Shown: piece by piece, positions 1 to 12,359 of the stretch | Position numbering within the stretch: position 1 is the first letter of the stretch | How the letters are laid out: every line of letters starts with the position of its first letter | NCBI RefSeq assembly: GCF_017654505.1 | Contig: NC_054539.1 | Location: 73,500,413-73,564,412, forward strand | Direction of reading: 5' to 3' | From: Polyodon spathula | Taxonomy: Eukaryota > Chordata > Actinopteri > Acipenseriformes > Polyodontidae | DNA length: 64,000 bases | The notes under the pieces: generated by a model | Told to the model about the DNA's origin: nothing | Seen by the model: the letters and a program-made list of their open reading frames with translations, nothing else | Databases searched by the model: none | Position numbers and translations under genes: made by a program

Positions 1-595
1 TTACCACAGAGTGTGGCAATTAGCAGAGGAGGTGTAATTGATGCTTCTTTGGTAGAAGAGATGGGATATCCTTCTTTATTTGTTGGAGTCCCTGATCTGG
101 TTAATTAGTCATAATGACCCTCACCCTCTAGACCCCCATCTTCTTCTATGAGCTTCTCAAACAGACTTCCACTTAACTTCATTTCTGTTTTTAAACTATT
201 CAGTTCATGTACAGATGTAGAGCAACATTATGTTTCAAAGTTAGACATTGAAAAAATAGCAACTACAGCTTATTGCCTCTGGTCACTGAGTGAAAGTCAT
301 GCAACTTCCCTCAAAGATCTCTATCGAACCATCTAAACAAGCAAAATGCACCAGGAGTGGGATTAGTGTTGTATTGATTTTGTTTTGTTCATTTCTTGCT
401 GTAAGGCAGTAGAGAACTAAATCAGTCTATTTCTGTTATAAGACATTAATCCCTTGAAGCAAGTCAGGAAATAAAAATTGAAGCTTTATAGCTTTCTTTC
501 CTATGCAGGCTGGTCTGCTTTTTAAAAAGATTTGTTAATAAAAAAACACATTTTAAGGTCTGAACTTATGAACAATAGGCAACCAAAAAAGTACC

Positions 596-633
<38 letters not shown>

Positions 634-1037
634 ATTAAATACCATGTGCCAAGACATTTAAACATTTTAGAATTTCCAGCTCTATGTATTAACCAGGAAG
701 ATAAGATAAGGGGCTTAATTTTCAGCATTGGAACTGGAGAAAAGTACTGTTATCAACAGGCACATTGAAAACTAAAAAAAAATAAATAAAAAAATGGCAA
801 GTTAGAACATTTATTCATTTTTCTGTTGCTCTCTTATCTCAGTTCAGCAAATGAGAGCAAGTTGGTAGAATTCGAATGGAAAGGATTAAGTACAAATGTG
901 CCAATCTGACACATTTTGAATGCGCTGTAAATGTCTATTACATGTTTAATCCTTTGCTTTAGAACACACCACTGTATAATCCCTTATTTCAAACTTGTGA
1001 GAATTAACTTGAAGAAATGCTGTTTTGTTTCTTTCAG
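1..1037 (+). other. RNGTT: RNGTT intron, 3' part (upstream of first visible exon)
   Basis: This is the downstream end of an intron whose donor lies outside the window. It ends in a T-rich tract and a CAG acceptor (AG at 1036-1037). It contains a 30-base A run at 602-631 and otherwise AT-rich unique-looking sequence. No earlier RNGTT exon is visible: the exon carrying the KxDG active-site lysine was looked for here and not found. Confidence 0.75.
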
Positions 1038-1173
1038 GTATATGATGCTGATTGACGGGAAAAATGAAGTCTATATGATTGACAGAGACAATTCAATATT
1101 TCACATAGCCAATTTGGAATTTCCCTTCCGGAAAGATCTCCGTGCTCACCTATCAAACACCCTGTTAGATGGG
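1038..1173 (+). CDS. RNGTT: RNGTT exon A (guanylyltransferase domain, between motifs I and III)
   Basis: Internal exon of the mRNA-capping enzyme, which removes the gamma-phosphate from nascent RNA polymerase II transcripts and adds the GMP cap in the nucleus. The first base completes an arginine codon begun in the previous exon. Then follow [33 protein letters not shown] and LLDG. In the family this arginine closes the KxDGxR nucleotidyl-transfer motif, so the catalytic lysine is in the upstream exon, outside the window. The exon is bounded by CAG|G and GGG|GTAAGA and ends in phase 0 after LLDG, inside motif III. An ATG-initiated open frame beginning at 931 is intron read-through and not a separate gene. 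Confidence 0.95.
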
Positions 1174-3482
1174 GTAAGACTTGAACCCTTTTCTGCCTAA
1201 GTGCAATGACCAGATATGGGCATGAGTATGACCACTTTGTGTTTTAGTGATTGTAGTTTGGCAACCTTAAGTCAGAAATTAAAACCTAATATACTCACAG
1301 AAAGGCCTTACGTAGCTGTTTCCAGTGATATCCTGCCTTGTTGTGGAATGTATTTCATTTTTTTTAAATGAGCTGCACCCCCAAAAAATATTATTACAAA
1401 ATTTATATTGATAAATAAGTTTTAAAAACTGCCAATTTTGACTCCTTTCTAAGTTGGATGTAGAAAAAATATTACAATGTTTCAAAATTAAATCAGATTT
1501 CAAATGTCTTCTTCCATTGAAGATCACAAGATTGTGTCCAAGCGTGGTCTGTGTGACAAAACAGGCACTGTCAGCTATTTTATGAAAGTAGTCCAGACTG
1601 TGCAAAATATCACAAAGTACATTGCCAAATCGTATGTAAAACCTTTTAACCTTGAAATATATGAATAAATACAAGTAAAAAATGCAGTTCTTTTTATTAA
1701 ATTATTCGCTTTGCATTGGAAAGAGAGAGTTCATATTTCTATACAATTTTATAGAATTCAATATAAACACGAATAGCAAATAAGTCTATAGAAAAGCGAA
1801 CTATAACAACAACAAAAAGTGTACAGAAAAACCAACTGTAAGTGGCGACAAAGCAGTAACCCTAACTGTTGATCTACTGCAATAGATGTCAGCACTGTAA
1901 AGCAAATCCTATTTATATGCAAAAGTTATAGAATATCACGAACAGCTAATCAATAATAACAAAAAAACTAACTGTATATTGATTTTATAAAGCATTATTC
2001 GTAAAGATAATGGGGTGATGCAGTAAATGTGGCCAGCACTGTAAGAACACAAAGGTGATGTAGGGTGGGGTAGTATAAGCCTCCTCTCGAACTTGTCCTC
2101 TTCCACTTCAAAATCTGGTTTCCTGTGTATATGCGTTATTGCAGTGTATCATCAGAATTGGTGTGTAGGGATAACATTTTTATTGTTCCTAATACTGAGC
2201 GTTATTTAATGTCAAGCCTTAGAAAGACTTGAGATTTGATTGCCCCACTGTTTATTATTGCAGTGAGTCATCCCGTAAAAGAGATTGTGTCATTGATGCT
2301 TAAGCTCCGAGATGGGATCGGTTCAGCACGTGGGGGTTAAGCGGTACAATTTTCCATATTTAAGGAATACGTCTACTGTATATGAAAAAACGAATTCACC
2401 TGGTGTGAGCGTCATGTGCGTTAGGATGCCTCAGCCAGTCATGTCTGCTACAGTATAGGCACTGTGAACTCTGCATCTGCCCAAGTTCTTTGTTAATAGA
2501 TATGTTACAATTACATCATCATTTGACACTGTGTAAAGTTTTTTGTACTTTGCTTATACACCATAGAACAGCAATATGCAATTGGACTTGTTGGAGGTGC
2601 GGTACATACTATATGTTTTACAGTTTTTCAAGTTGAGTTGAATAAAAAAAAAAAAAAAAATTTTTGCTGTACAATGTATTCACAGTTTTAATTGATGCCC
2701 TGACATCCAGAGCAGTGTGCAAGGTAATTAATGTATGCAATATGCTTTACAAACTCCAGTGGAGCCCTCTCGAGAGAAATGCTACACTTTTAAAATAGAC
2801 AGTGTTTTAAATAAAGAATAAGGCTAATTGTCTGTGGGGACATTTCCAGGGAAGGTGGTAGACTGTTCTGATCACTGCAGGAGACTGCCCTGTCTTGGAA
2901 TGCCGCTGGGAGTTTGTGGCATTTATGAAGTAGACAAGTACTAATTAGTATATTCATTGACCTTCAAGCAGGAGAAATTTGAAAAATGTACTCATCTAAC
3001 ACTTATCCTGTGTGCTCGTCTAACACTTATCCTATGACCCCTTTGGACACAATTATTATTATTATATTTTTTATTTTTTTTTACATTTTTAGACATTTTT
3101 AAAACTGTTTGTGAGCTCAATGGAGTATGAGAAATTGCCCAAGCAATTTAACCCACCTCCCAAACAAGCAAACAGAAAAAGCCCTATGTATCAAAGTGCA
3201 GCATAACTAGGAAATGTAACATGGTTACATGTAGTGCTAATGAAGGTTGCTTTTAGTGTAAGGTTTTTATAATGTAGATACCCTAGTTCTGTTTGTCTCC
3301 TGGGATGCTGTGATTTAATAGCTGCTTTTGGTGTTGTATAAGGCTGCAAGCCTAGTATGTTAAATGTTTAAACCTGTGTCTTTGCCATTTAAACAACCGG
3401 TATTATAAACGTTTTCAATGAACAAGTAGAATGTGTTTCTTTTCAATTTAATTATTTCTGTGGATCATTTTTCTCTCTGTAG
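1174..3482 (+). other. RNGTT: RNGTT intron between exons A and B
   Basis: This 2.3-kb intron has a GTAAGA donor and a TCTCTCTGTAG acceptor. It is AT-rich with no recognisable gene or transposon. A small direct duplication (TCTAACACTTATCCT, twice) lies at about 2995-3032, and short T/A-rich runs at 2642-2660 and 3050-3085. The 131-codon minus-strand open frame at 1279-1674 has no recognisable similarity or motif and is probably chance. Confidence 0.8.
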
Positions 3483-3554
3483 GAGATGATCATTGACAAG
3501 GTAAATGGACAACCAGTGCCAAGGTACCTGATCTATGACATAGTGAAATTTAAT
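3483..3554 (+). CDS. RNGTT: RNGTT exon B (motifs III and IIIa)
   Basis: A 24-codon, phase-0 exon encoding EMIIDK, a VNGQPVPR turn and [10 protein letters not shown]. It continues LLDG of exon A to complete motif III (DGEMI) and adds motif IIIa (YLIYDI), both core parts of the nucleotide-binding fold shared by capping enzymes and ATP ligases. Acceptor TGTAG|GAG and donor AAT|GTAAGT are both strong. It is too short to appear as an independent open frame and was found by continuing the protein from exon A. Confidence 0.95.
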
Positions 3555-6500
3555 GTAAGTACAAGCTATTTGCTGTGTTTTATACTGTGTATTTATTTGT
3601 TTTCAGAGGACAGGTGTCTATGATGGCAATTTAGCCTAGAGCCAAAAATGAGACCGTCAATGTGGAAATTGTTTCACCATACGGTGTACAGTATATTGGC
3701 ACTTATTTTTTCCATGTGTATCGAATGCTATGTAAACCTACTTTTAAGGGGGTAATTTTTCTTTTTTGTACGAGTGCCGCCTTTAACAGCTCTAGTTTTG
3801 TTGTTTAGCATTATGAGCCATGGTTAATATTAAAAGGTGACATTGTACAAAATAAATGCAAGGAAGAAAATTGACCTTAATGAGCATAACTGTACAAAAC
3901 AGTTTTTCTGAAAATCTACCCTAGGCTTGTTCCATTTAAAGATAAAACAACTTCCATAGGAAATAATGTCTTCTATTTTTAGACTTCAGTTGTAGGGAAC
4001 ATTCCTGTCTTTTAGACCCTTATGGCATCTCTTTTGTGGCAATTTTTATGAAAAGATAAAAATTACCTCTTTTTGTCATAGTAGTTTACGAATCTGCTTG
4101 AAGCCTATATATTGGGTATTTTAAGGCAATTTGAGGAAGTGATTTTCATGTTTGCAGGGTTATACAGTGCATGATATGTGATTTATAGAGCTTCACATTG
4201 ACATTATCGGTTATGTAGAGAGAGTACACTTTTATATTGCCCTAATGTTTGGTACACAGCTCAATTCTGTGATTTTAATCGGTTCCATGACTAGTGCTCA
4301 GTCAACATGAAGATTTTTTACTGCCTTATTGGTTCAACATCTTGCACAAAAAAAGGTCTTGAGATACAGTAGCGTGTTCACATTTGTTACACGGCTGTAA
4401 TCTTATGATTCTTTCTGTCAAGACCCATTACCTCCTGGCTATATGGATCATACAGATCTGTTTCATTTATTCCTTTTCATTTGTGTTTACAAACCTCTTG
4501 ATCAGAAAGGTAATTTCTCTTCCTTCATGGGAATGTTTGGGGAACATTTTTTTATTTTTTTTATTTTTTTACCAGTAGCTGTAAATGTATAATATAGCAC
4601 AGTATTAAACTACAGAAATAAATTGATAGTCTCTTTTAAACATTAAATCTAAAATCAGGTGGCTGTGTCGGGTGCATTTTATCGATCTACTCAAATCTTG
4701 TTTATTACTAAACTATTCAATATAAATAACGCTAATTACGTTAGTTCAGTAATATATATAATTAAATACCTGAAGCCCACTGCAAAGAAAGGGGACGGTG
4801 TCTTTACTATGAAATGGGTGCTGCTTTTAGCAGCATGAAAAAGTATTCAAATATCTAATAAATGTGGTCTTAGACTGTTTCATATTATGCGTTCAATTGT
4901 TGCATAAAATAATGTATAACGGATTTAGTGAAATAGAAAAAATAGCCGTTGATATTTGCATTGCTGGAATGAGTACAATATATTAAAATGATCAAAGTAC
5001 TTCATGTTTGGTTGAAGAAGCTCAGGGAAACTTGCGTTTTAATGCATTTGGTTTCTGAACCATGAAGCTGAAGCGGATTCATTACTTTCAAGTTGTCATT
5101 CTGTGAACACTTGCTCAAAAGTACCAAAGCTTGTTCTTTGTTTTCCTTCAGTGATTTAAAGCAGCGCGTGGCATTTTACAGCTCTTCACTCGAGTCGCTT
5201 CAGCAAGTTCATCAGCCTCATGCAAGTTAAAACCTTCACTGTAAGCAAAAATGTTGATCTCAGATAGCAGCCTGGAATACATAAAACAGTGGTTTGCAAG
5301 TTGCAATCACCAAAATGCATTGGCTGCAGTGCTTCTATATGGTTCAATAATCAGACACTATCTAAAAGTACTGAATATGTATTTTGTATTATGTCTAGAA
5401 TTTGATGCATTCATATTTGTAGTTTGTATCTATGTATATTTTAGTTCAACTTTATGTACCTCTTCAAACTTGCCTCTAAAATGTATAATTTTAGAGTGTA
5501 AATGTTTAGCACTCTGCGGGTATCATATTTGTCTATTGTAACATGGCCTGGCTTATTTGTTTTAGGGTATAATCCATAGGGGTAAAAGCTGAACAACAGA
5601 GTGTTTCCTAACGAAAAAACTGAAGTAATCATTAGGTTTCTTGACTTCCATCTATTGACAACCCTCTGCTCTCTTTAACATCGGTAGAGCTATAGGTAGC
5701 CTAAATGTTGGTTGTGAGCCACCTGGAAAGGCTCTTCACACATTTCATGCTGTCGGTATCACAGCCTTCCTTTAGGACACTGCCCTCAAGCTGCATGCTC
5801 CAGTGTATTGCTTTCCAAACTAATTTCGTGAATTAGATCCCACTGAATACTTGCCAAGGTCTTTTGGTCTAGTTAGGAAATGGAACTCCTTTTGATTTTG
5901 TGAACAAAAACTTGTCATTTAAAACATAATCGACCATTCTGAAAGGGACAGATGCAACTTAATGGTATGCTCTTAAAACTGAAAAAAAGGCACAAGAATG
6001 GTGACACTTCCAGTGTTGTCTGTTCCTTCGTGTTGTGAAAAGCAGTGGTGTACAATGAACTGCACTTATACTGTAAACAAAATAAGAGGTATTGAGGGTA
6101 AAATGGCAATTAAATTTATTTTGCACTTCAGAAAGACAATTGTAGGAAGTGACAAATACTTATGTAAGAAACTGTATACTCGTCTGTTTAAGGACCCTTT
6201 ACTCATTTACAGCTCTCAATGTTTCTCGGTTTTCTTTGGTATGTGCTAGTCAGATGGCGAGTGAATCATCTTGCTGTAATTTGTGCAATCTTGGGTACAG
6301 TATCTGCCAACTGACAGCCAACTATCAGGACGATTTCAGAGCTAGAGACAAGGCAGGCAGGCAGGCAGCGTCACTTTTTAATTGGACGATGTTGTGTTAA
6401 ATCTGAGTAATCACGGCCCAGAAGTTTTCAATAGACTATTTTTGACCATGTTCACAGTATGAAGGTATATCAATGCTGTTTATATCTCTGTCAATTAATT

Positions 6501-6944
6501 GAATAAAGGTACTAGAGATACTATTTTGTCCATTTGGGGTACTCTTGCTATATTGACATGTTTTCATGAAATAATAACATGAGGTTTACATGTGCCTTTT
6601 TGTAGCTGAACAAGCAAATGAAAGAGAACTTTATATAAAACAAACGTGGAAATGGCGTTGTAAAGGGGGGAAAAAAACTAAACATTTTGGTTCTCGTTTA
6701 TTACATTCCACATAACAAAGTCGCAGCAAATTATGTATAATATATACAGTGTGTATAAAAATCACTGCACAACATTTTCAAGAAGTTGGGTAGGCTTTTC
6801 AGAATGACTGCAGGACAAGATGGCTTTCCATAGAGATCGCTAATGGTGCGTGTGCATAATCCTGGGTTGTTTACTTTTTGCTGTCCTAAAACTTTTAAGT
6901 AGAGGCTCGAGATGCTGTGTTGATCCTCTGTTTGTGTGTGTGTG

Positions 6945-7132
6945 TTCATCTCACATGTCACACACAGCTTTTTTTCATTTGCCATTTTTTGACTATTGCT
7001 CATATTCTGGTGAGATGGTAAGTAAGTGCAAGGTGTTTTTGTCATTTGTAGCGAATACGAACATCTGATTTTTGTATCCGAATACATGTCAAGAAATGTT
7101 AGTTTGATTATTCGGATATTTGTCCCAGCACT
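6945..7132 (+). mobile_element. 3' fragment of an hAT-like repeat (partner of 40482-40982)
   Basis: Roughly 190 bases match the right half of the element at 40482-40982. Both share TTTGTCATTTGTAGC, AATACGAACATCTGATTTTTG and the terminal GTCCCAGCACT, with many substitutions. The terminus is the complement of AGTGCTGGGAC, an end typical of hAT-type transposons. The left part is missing, so this is a truncated non-coding copy. The minus-strand 118-codon frame across it is not a gene. Confidence 0.6.
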
Positions 7133-8621
7133 GTTTGTAATATGTGTGTTTTTTAGTGCATATTACAAATTAATTTCATTTTCAGAACCCTTTGCTTTAG
7201 TGACTCGAAATGCATTCACTCTTCTGTTTTTCTTCATTATCTGTAAAATAGTTACTGGTAATTAAATAGCTGATTATTTGCACAAGAAGTCCTTGGTTAT
7301 CAATTTTTAAGTTTGTTTTATTTTAGCACTGAGATAAAACATAATCAATTATGAGACCAAAAAAAAAAACAGAGACGTTGCTAAATTAGCAGAGATTTAA
7401 CATTTAAGTGACCTTTTTTTTTTATTGTTTTAATACATCATTTTTTCATTATTTTTATTTATTTTTTATTCATAATGGTCGGTATTTGCAGATTGGGGAA
7501 AATGATATAAAATCTGTCTGTAGCTGTTTAATGTTCCATTGACTGGTGTCTGAAATTGCATTTCTAAGCCTTTGTGCAAGGCTCCGTTCCAAGTTTAATG
7601 AAACGTTAAAGATTGCTGATTTCTGCAGGGAAGATGTGTCAGCCGCCTAACAGTGTTTTCATACAGCTGAAATTAAAATGATGCAGCATATAGATTCTAG
7701 ATTACAGGGTTGCTCAGAGGAAGTTGGACTGTTTTTTTTTTTGTGAAAGAAGCTTTTCTTTTTTTTTTTTTTTCTTTATTTGAACACAACAGGATCTTTA
7801 TTTTGGGGGGAAAATAATGTCTTCCTGATCTAACCTAAATGCAGCACTACATTACAGTAGGATACAGTGATTGTGTCAATTGTCTTGTGTTCTCTCTCTT
7901 TCTCACTCTCTCACTCTCTCTCTCTGTCTCTACTATTTAAATGGAATTGGATTTACAGGGTGTAGTTATATTAGTTAGTTCATTTTTTCTCAAAGTACTT
8001 TTTATATAATCACACCTAAAGTGACATATGGAGATTTAAGTTGAGTAAATAACACCACGCCAACCTCACTATCATTTATGCATATGACACATCCCACATT
8101 GAAGAAGTGAAATGAAAACAAATACCAGCTCGCTTCGCCCACGACGCGCCACCGGCCTGTGTTGTCATTGCATTTCTTTTCTAGGAATGTGATTATTGGC
8201 TCTAAAATCGTGCATCTTCAAGAAAAACAAGCCCTTTTTATTTAATGCGTAGCAGATCAAAATCTTTTAAAGTAGGTTTTTATGAAAAGCAACGTATGTT
8301 GTAAAGAGTATAGTCTCTTTGTAGGCAGGGCCCAATTTTTTATAATTTACACTACTGTGGCATGTTGGTCTCTCCACTGTTTATATAATAACACAATCGT
8401 GAGTTTGATACCTTACAGTGCAGTAGAGAAACTTTCAGCAAGGGCAGCAGAACTACCTCCAAGGCTGTGGCAGACAAAAGCGCCAAGGCAGAAGACGGTA
8501 AAGGACAGCTGCCAGCAACATCCTGTGAAAGAACTCGTCAAAGAGTATAAACCAGTGGGGTGAACAGACATAATTCGGAATGTCACAGTGTATACAAATT
8601 TAAAATAAATTGTGCTGCAGG

Positions 8622-8623
<2 letters not shown>

Positions 8624-8677
<54 letters not shown>

Positions 8678-8692
8678 CATATATATATATAG
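8624..8692. repeat. TA microsatellite
   Basis: An almost pure TA dinucleotide run interrupted once by TGC. The open frames of alternating Ile/Tyr across it are artefacts. Confidence 0.97.
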
Positions 8693-8944
8693 TAGTGATT
8701 TTGGTAAACGCAGGCTTCCGACGCGCAGTGTATCAATCGCTCCGTTGGAGGTGTGGTCCACCTCCACTCGCACTAGGAGCAGCGCCAAACGGCTGTACCA
8801 AACGAGCCGGCTCATGTGTTCTCGGCGTATATAAGAACATTCTTCGATAATATGACCGAATAGGAAACTACACGAACCTAATACACAAAAACTACCAGCC
8901 TAAAAATACAAAACTGAAAGATCATGCTTGGATAAGTCTCCACC

Positions 8945-9290
8945 CCCCTGAGTTAATACTTGGTGGAAGCACCTTTGGCAGCAATTACAGCTGTGAGTCT
9001 GTTGGGATAGGTCTCTACCAACTTTGCACACCTAGATTTGGCAATATTTAACCATTCTTCTTTACAAAACTGTCCAAGCTCTGTCAGGTTCCTTGGGGAG
9101 CGTTGATGGACAGCAATCTTCGAGTCATGCCACAAATGTTTGATTGGATTTAGGTCGGGGCTCTGACTGGGCCACTCAGGGACATTTACCTTTTTGTTCC
9201 TTAGCCACTCCAGTGTAGCTTTGGCTGTAGCATTTTTATATTCTATAATCTGGGCATTTTTCATATTCTGTAATGGGGGTGCAGGCAGAT
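8945..9290 (-). pseudogene. Tc1/mariner transposase C-terminal relic
   Basis: The minus strand carries about 100 codons of the C-terminal catalytic region of a Tc1-type transposase: a WLRNKKVNV helix, then WPSQSPDLNPI, HLW and a closing VIAAKGA segment. The glutamate normally following NPI, the third acidic residue of the DDE triad, is replaced by lysine (NPIKHLW), so the protein could not be active. The N-terminal DNA-binding part and both inverted repeats are missing. The relic stops about 50 bases before RNGTT exon C, placing it next to the branch-point region. Confidence 0.85.
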
Positions 9291-9331
9291 GTGCATCTTT
9301 TCTATTCTTACGTTTTACATTTTTTTTGTAG

Positions 9332-9496
9332 GGGCAGCCTGTTGGTCAGTGTGATTTCAATATTCGACTGATTTGTATAGAAAAGGAAATCATCTTTCCA
9401 AGGCTTGAGAAAATGAAGAATGGACAACTTGACAAAACAAAGGAACCTTTCAGCGTCAGAAATAAACCATTTTTTGACATTCATGCATCAAAAAAG
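9332..9496 (+). CDS. RNGTT: RNGTT exon C (between motifs IIIa and IV)
   Basis: A 55-codon, phase-0 exon. It encodes [20 protein letters not shown], a basic stretch with [11 protein letters not shown], and [18 protein letters not shown]. These match the RNGTT segment linking motif IIIa to motif IV, which packs in the guanylyltransferase core. Acceptor TTTGTAG|GGG at 9330-9331 and donor AAG|GTAATT at 9497. It is uninterrupted and well conserved, in contrast with the decayed transposon just upstream. Confidence 0.95.
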
Positions 9497-9729
9497 GTAA
9501 TTAAAATGCATTTTTAATACTGAAACACAATATGGGGTCAAACTGTATTTGCAAAGTGCATGTTGTCAAAAAAAAAAAATCAGAAAGCAACCTAATTTAT
9601 ATAGACTGTTACCTTGCCCAGGCATTAGGTCACAAATCCAGTAATAGGTTCTGTATGTACAGAATCAATGTAGTTGGGATACACTTTCTATGCATCATTT
9701 CTTTAAAAGATGAGACGTTGTTGTAAGTG

Positions 9730-9835
9730 ACTCTGCAGCTGATGCATAGTTCACACAACCTAGTTTCTTGTAAAGTGCTTTGTGATGGTGGTCTAGTATG
9801 AAAGGCGCTATATAAAAATAGATACAAATAAAAAT
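9730..9835 (+). mobile_element. Probable L2-like or SINE 3' tail
   Basis: TTGTAAAGTGCTTTG, GGTCTAGTATGAAAGGCGC and TATATAAAAAT, followed by an A-rich end, resemble the conserved 3' tails of L2-clade LINEs and the SINEs that borrow them in fish. No coding part remains. Assignment is by motif only. Confidence 0.45.
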
Positions 9836-9939
9836 ATACATAAATAATTGTATTAGTGGATCTTCAACCATACTTTAACTGAAGATATGGGACGTAAGTC
9901 TTACTGACCACCTGGTGTTCTCTCAGTAAACTGAAGTTG

Positions 9940-9966
9940 TTTTTTTTTTTTTTTTTTTTTTTTTTT
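9940..9966. repeat. Poly-T run
   Basis: A 27-base T homopolymer, possibly the tail of an old minus-strand retroposon, though no element body can be recognised beside it. Confidence 0.9.
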
Positions 9967-11111
9967 GTCAAAATGTTCCTTTTTTCTGTCATGTGTATGC
10001 TATCTTTAAACCTTATCTAACTTTGGATGCATTACTTTCCTGAATTGTGATAAAGAATAATGTTGGAGCAAGCTACTACAACTATTAGGAGTGATGTTAT
10101 GACACAGGCATTTAGGCTCCATTTGAAACTATTATCCAAAAGTTTCCCTTTTGAAATGGAATATCTCATATGATTGTTAAGTTCTAAATAAGTAAAGAGC
10201 TGAAAAGTCTAATTTGGCCCAATTTATTTGAGATCAGATATAGAAGTCAGATCCTCAGATCTTTGTTTTGAAAACTGAAGGAATCAGAAAATATCCCATG
10301 ACTCACACACTTTACTGTGGACATGTGCGTGAAATGTCACAGGCTTCCTTCATGCAAGTTAGTGTCATCTTGCATATCAATAAATGTTAGGGCAGTAATA
10401 TGCTTTCTCCCTCTCTGTATATTTCTGGTTATAGTCATTTGACTCCTAGGTTTATTTCTATGCTGTAGTTGTATTTATGCAAGGTTTTTTATCCATGCAT
10501 ACTACAGTACAGCAGTGCTTGTTGTATTAAAGAATAAAGGTTTCCTGTTGCTTCTGGATAACTTATGAATGTGTGTGTTGCTCTTTTTCTGTAATGAGAA
10601 CGTTTTTATAAATGTGAACATGGGTATTAGTGTAATGCATTCACCATTCATTCTCTACTCGGGTTATAGTGTGCTATTTTCTGTGACTGCGTCACTCGTA
10701 GCATGTTGTTGACTACAAGGACTGTGCAGTTCATTGTGTGATTGAGGCAGGGGGGAGGGACACAGCGTCTACTTTCCCACTGTTTATCAGATTGTCTGAG
10801 TGGATTGTTATGAAATGAGTATGTACTTGTACTAAGTGGAAACAAATCTATCTTGTCTGGCTGCTGTGAGGGAGCTAAGTGTTTTGAGTTGCTTTCCATC
10901 ATTACCCACTCTTATTACAATCTCTGGTATCTCCTTTAGCTTTTGCTCCCTCCTGCTTCATTGTACTGTCTGCTTTTGTTTACATTGCTGCAGGAACTTG
11001 TATGATTCATTTTTCACATTAAGTGCAGCATTGTGACTTTCAGAAGACTAGGATAGGAATAGGATTGCCTTGTTTCCAAACTTTTTATTGTACATTTCTG
11101 ACTGTTGGTCT

Positions 11112-11700
11112 GTGACGGGGTGCCCTCCCCTTGGGGCTATTATCTATGTATTATTATTATTATTATTATTATTATATTATTATTATTATTAATATTTGTG
11201 TTTGTGTGCAGATGGATGAAAGCCGCCTTGCATGATTATTTAATATTTGAGACCGGCAAAAAGCATAAAATGTAGCTGACGTGGATGGTGTTAAATCCCC
11301 ATCCTGATAAAATCTCATGGGAATGTGGCTGGCAATTATTTGATTAATGGGTAATTAAGGCTCCAGCCACAAAATATAGAAGACCCACTCCAGGTTTGTG
11401 GTTGAGAGAGTGTCAGAGGAGAGACAAGACATGAGTCTGTGCAATGTAAATCAATTGCTATAGTAATATATTTGATTTATAGTTTTGTTTCTTGTTTGTC
11501 TATTTTGTTTTGGCCCGTGTGCCCTTTTGTTTATTATTGTGTTTTTGTTTAAACTGTTTATTTGTTATTTAGTAAAGATATGTCTGTGGCCGTTTTAGCC
11601 CTGTATCAGTGCTGTTTATACTGCTTCCTAACCCTGACGTCACCACCCACACGCACCACTCTAGCCACCCTGCCACAAGCTCACATGCAAGTTACTGTGT
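11112..11700 (+). mobile_element. LTR-like repeat related to 26687-27553
   Basis: It begins with TG (TGTGACGGGGTGCCCTCCCC). It carries a TTA microsatellite at 11150-11192, GATGGTGTTAAATC, a TATA-like TATAGAAGACC near 11375, and TTTGGCCC-GTGTGCC followed by T/G-rich sequence near 11510. The order of landmarks (GATGG-GTTAAATC, GGTAATT, then TTTGGCCC and a T/G-rich run) parallels the repeats at 26687 and 27553. This fits a solitary long terminal repeat, but the exact ends are not defined and no internal retroviral coding sequence is present. Confidence 0.4.
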
Positions 11701-12359
11701 CAGTCATTACAAAATTCACAAAGTTCTCAACACTGGTGCACTCCTATTGGACTCCAAGGTCTTTGTCGTTGGCTGGCCCCCACGAGACTCAGAGCAGGAG
11801 TCACCACGTCAGTAGGGCTACTGATTTTCCATTCTGGGGAATAGCAAATTCTTTTTTCAGAAATGACCAATTCCCTCTCAAGTACAAAATGCAAACATTA
11901 CCGAACCTTAAGATGTAACAAAGCTGCTCAGTCATGGCCTGCCACCGAGGGCATAAAGGTACTGTGCGCACAGATCTCAGTGCCATTTTTCCTTTCAAGA
12001 CTGACCTGACAGGAGAGCCTGTTGTCAGATATGTACTTGTTGCTTTTGACTATATACCTTTTCCCACATTGTGTTTTACATAATTTTTGTGATATTACAT
12101 TTATGCTATGTTAGCTTTTTCTAATTAGGTTTATATTGTGCACTACAACCTGTTTGTTACATCCTGCAGCAGCCTTGTGCCCCGCGTAAAGCTAGCAGCT
12201 TAAGTTCCTCCTTCACTGGAGTCAAGCAACAGAAGTTGGCTGACTTTGTGCTCTACCCCCTGGGCTGTATAGCTCTGGGTGGAGTTAAGTTAAAGTCTTG
12301 TTTTAAATTACAAGACGTTTATTTTGTGAACTGTAATTGTTATTTTCAGTTTCTGTGTT

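Larger units (their letters stand above)
3555..9331 (+). other. RNGTT: RNGTT intron between exons B and C
   Basis: This 5.8-kb intron runs from a GTAAGT donor to a T-rich acceptor ending TTTGTAG. It holds a 3' fragment of an hAT-like repeat (6945-7132), a TA microsatellite (8624-8692), a short CpG-rich segment (8700-8850) and a minus-strand Tc1-like relic (8945-9290). The remainder (about 3555-6940 and 7133-8620) is AT-rich with no gene or element that I recognise. The short open frames there look random. Confidence 0.75.

Noticed and set aside
931..1200. Small 89-residue protein starting at 931
   Set aside because: Its middle is RNGTT exon A. The first and last parts are intron read-through beyond clear AG and GT splice sites.
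8413..8850. Ile/Tyr-repeat proteins over TA tracts (also near 21555-21806 and 25761-26021)
   Set aside because: They are simple translations of TA microsatellites.
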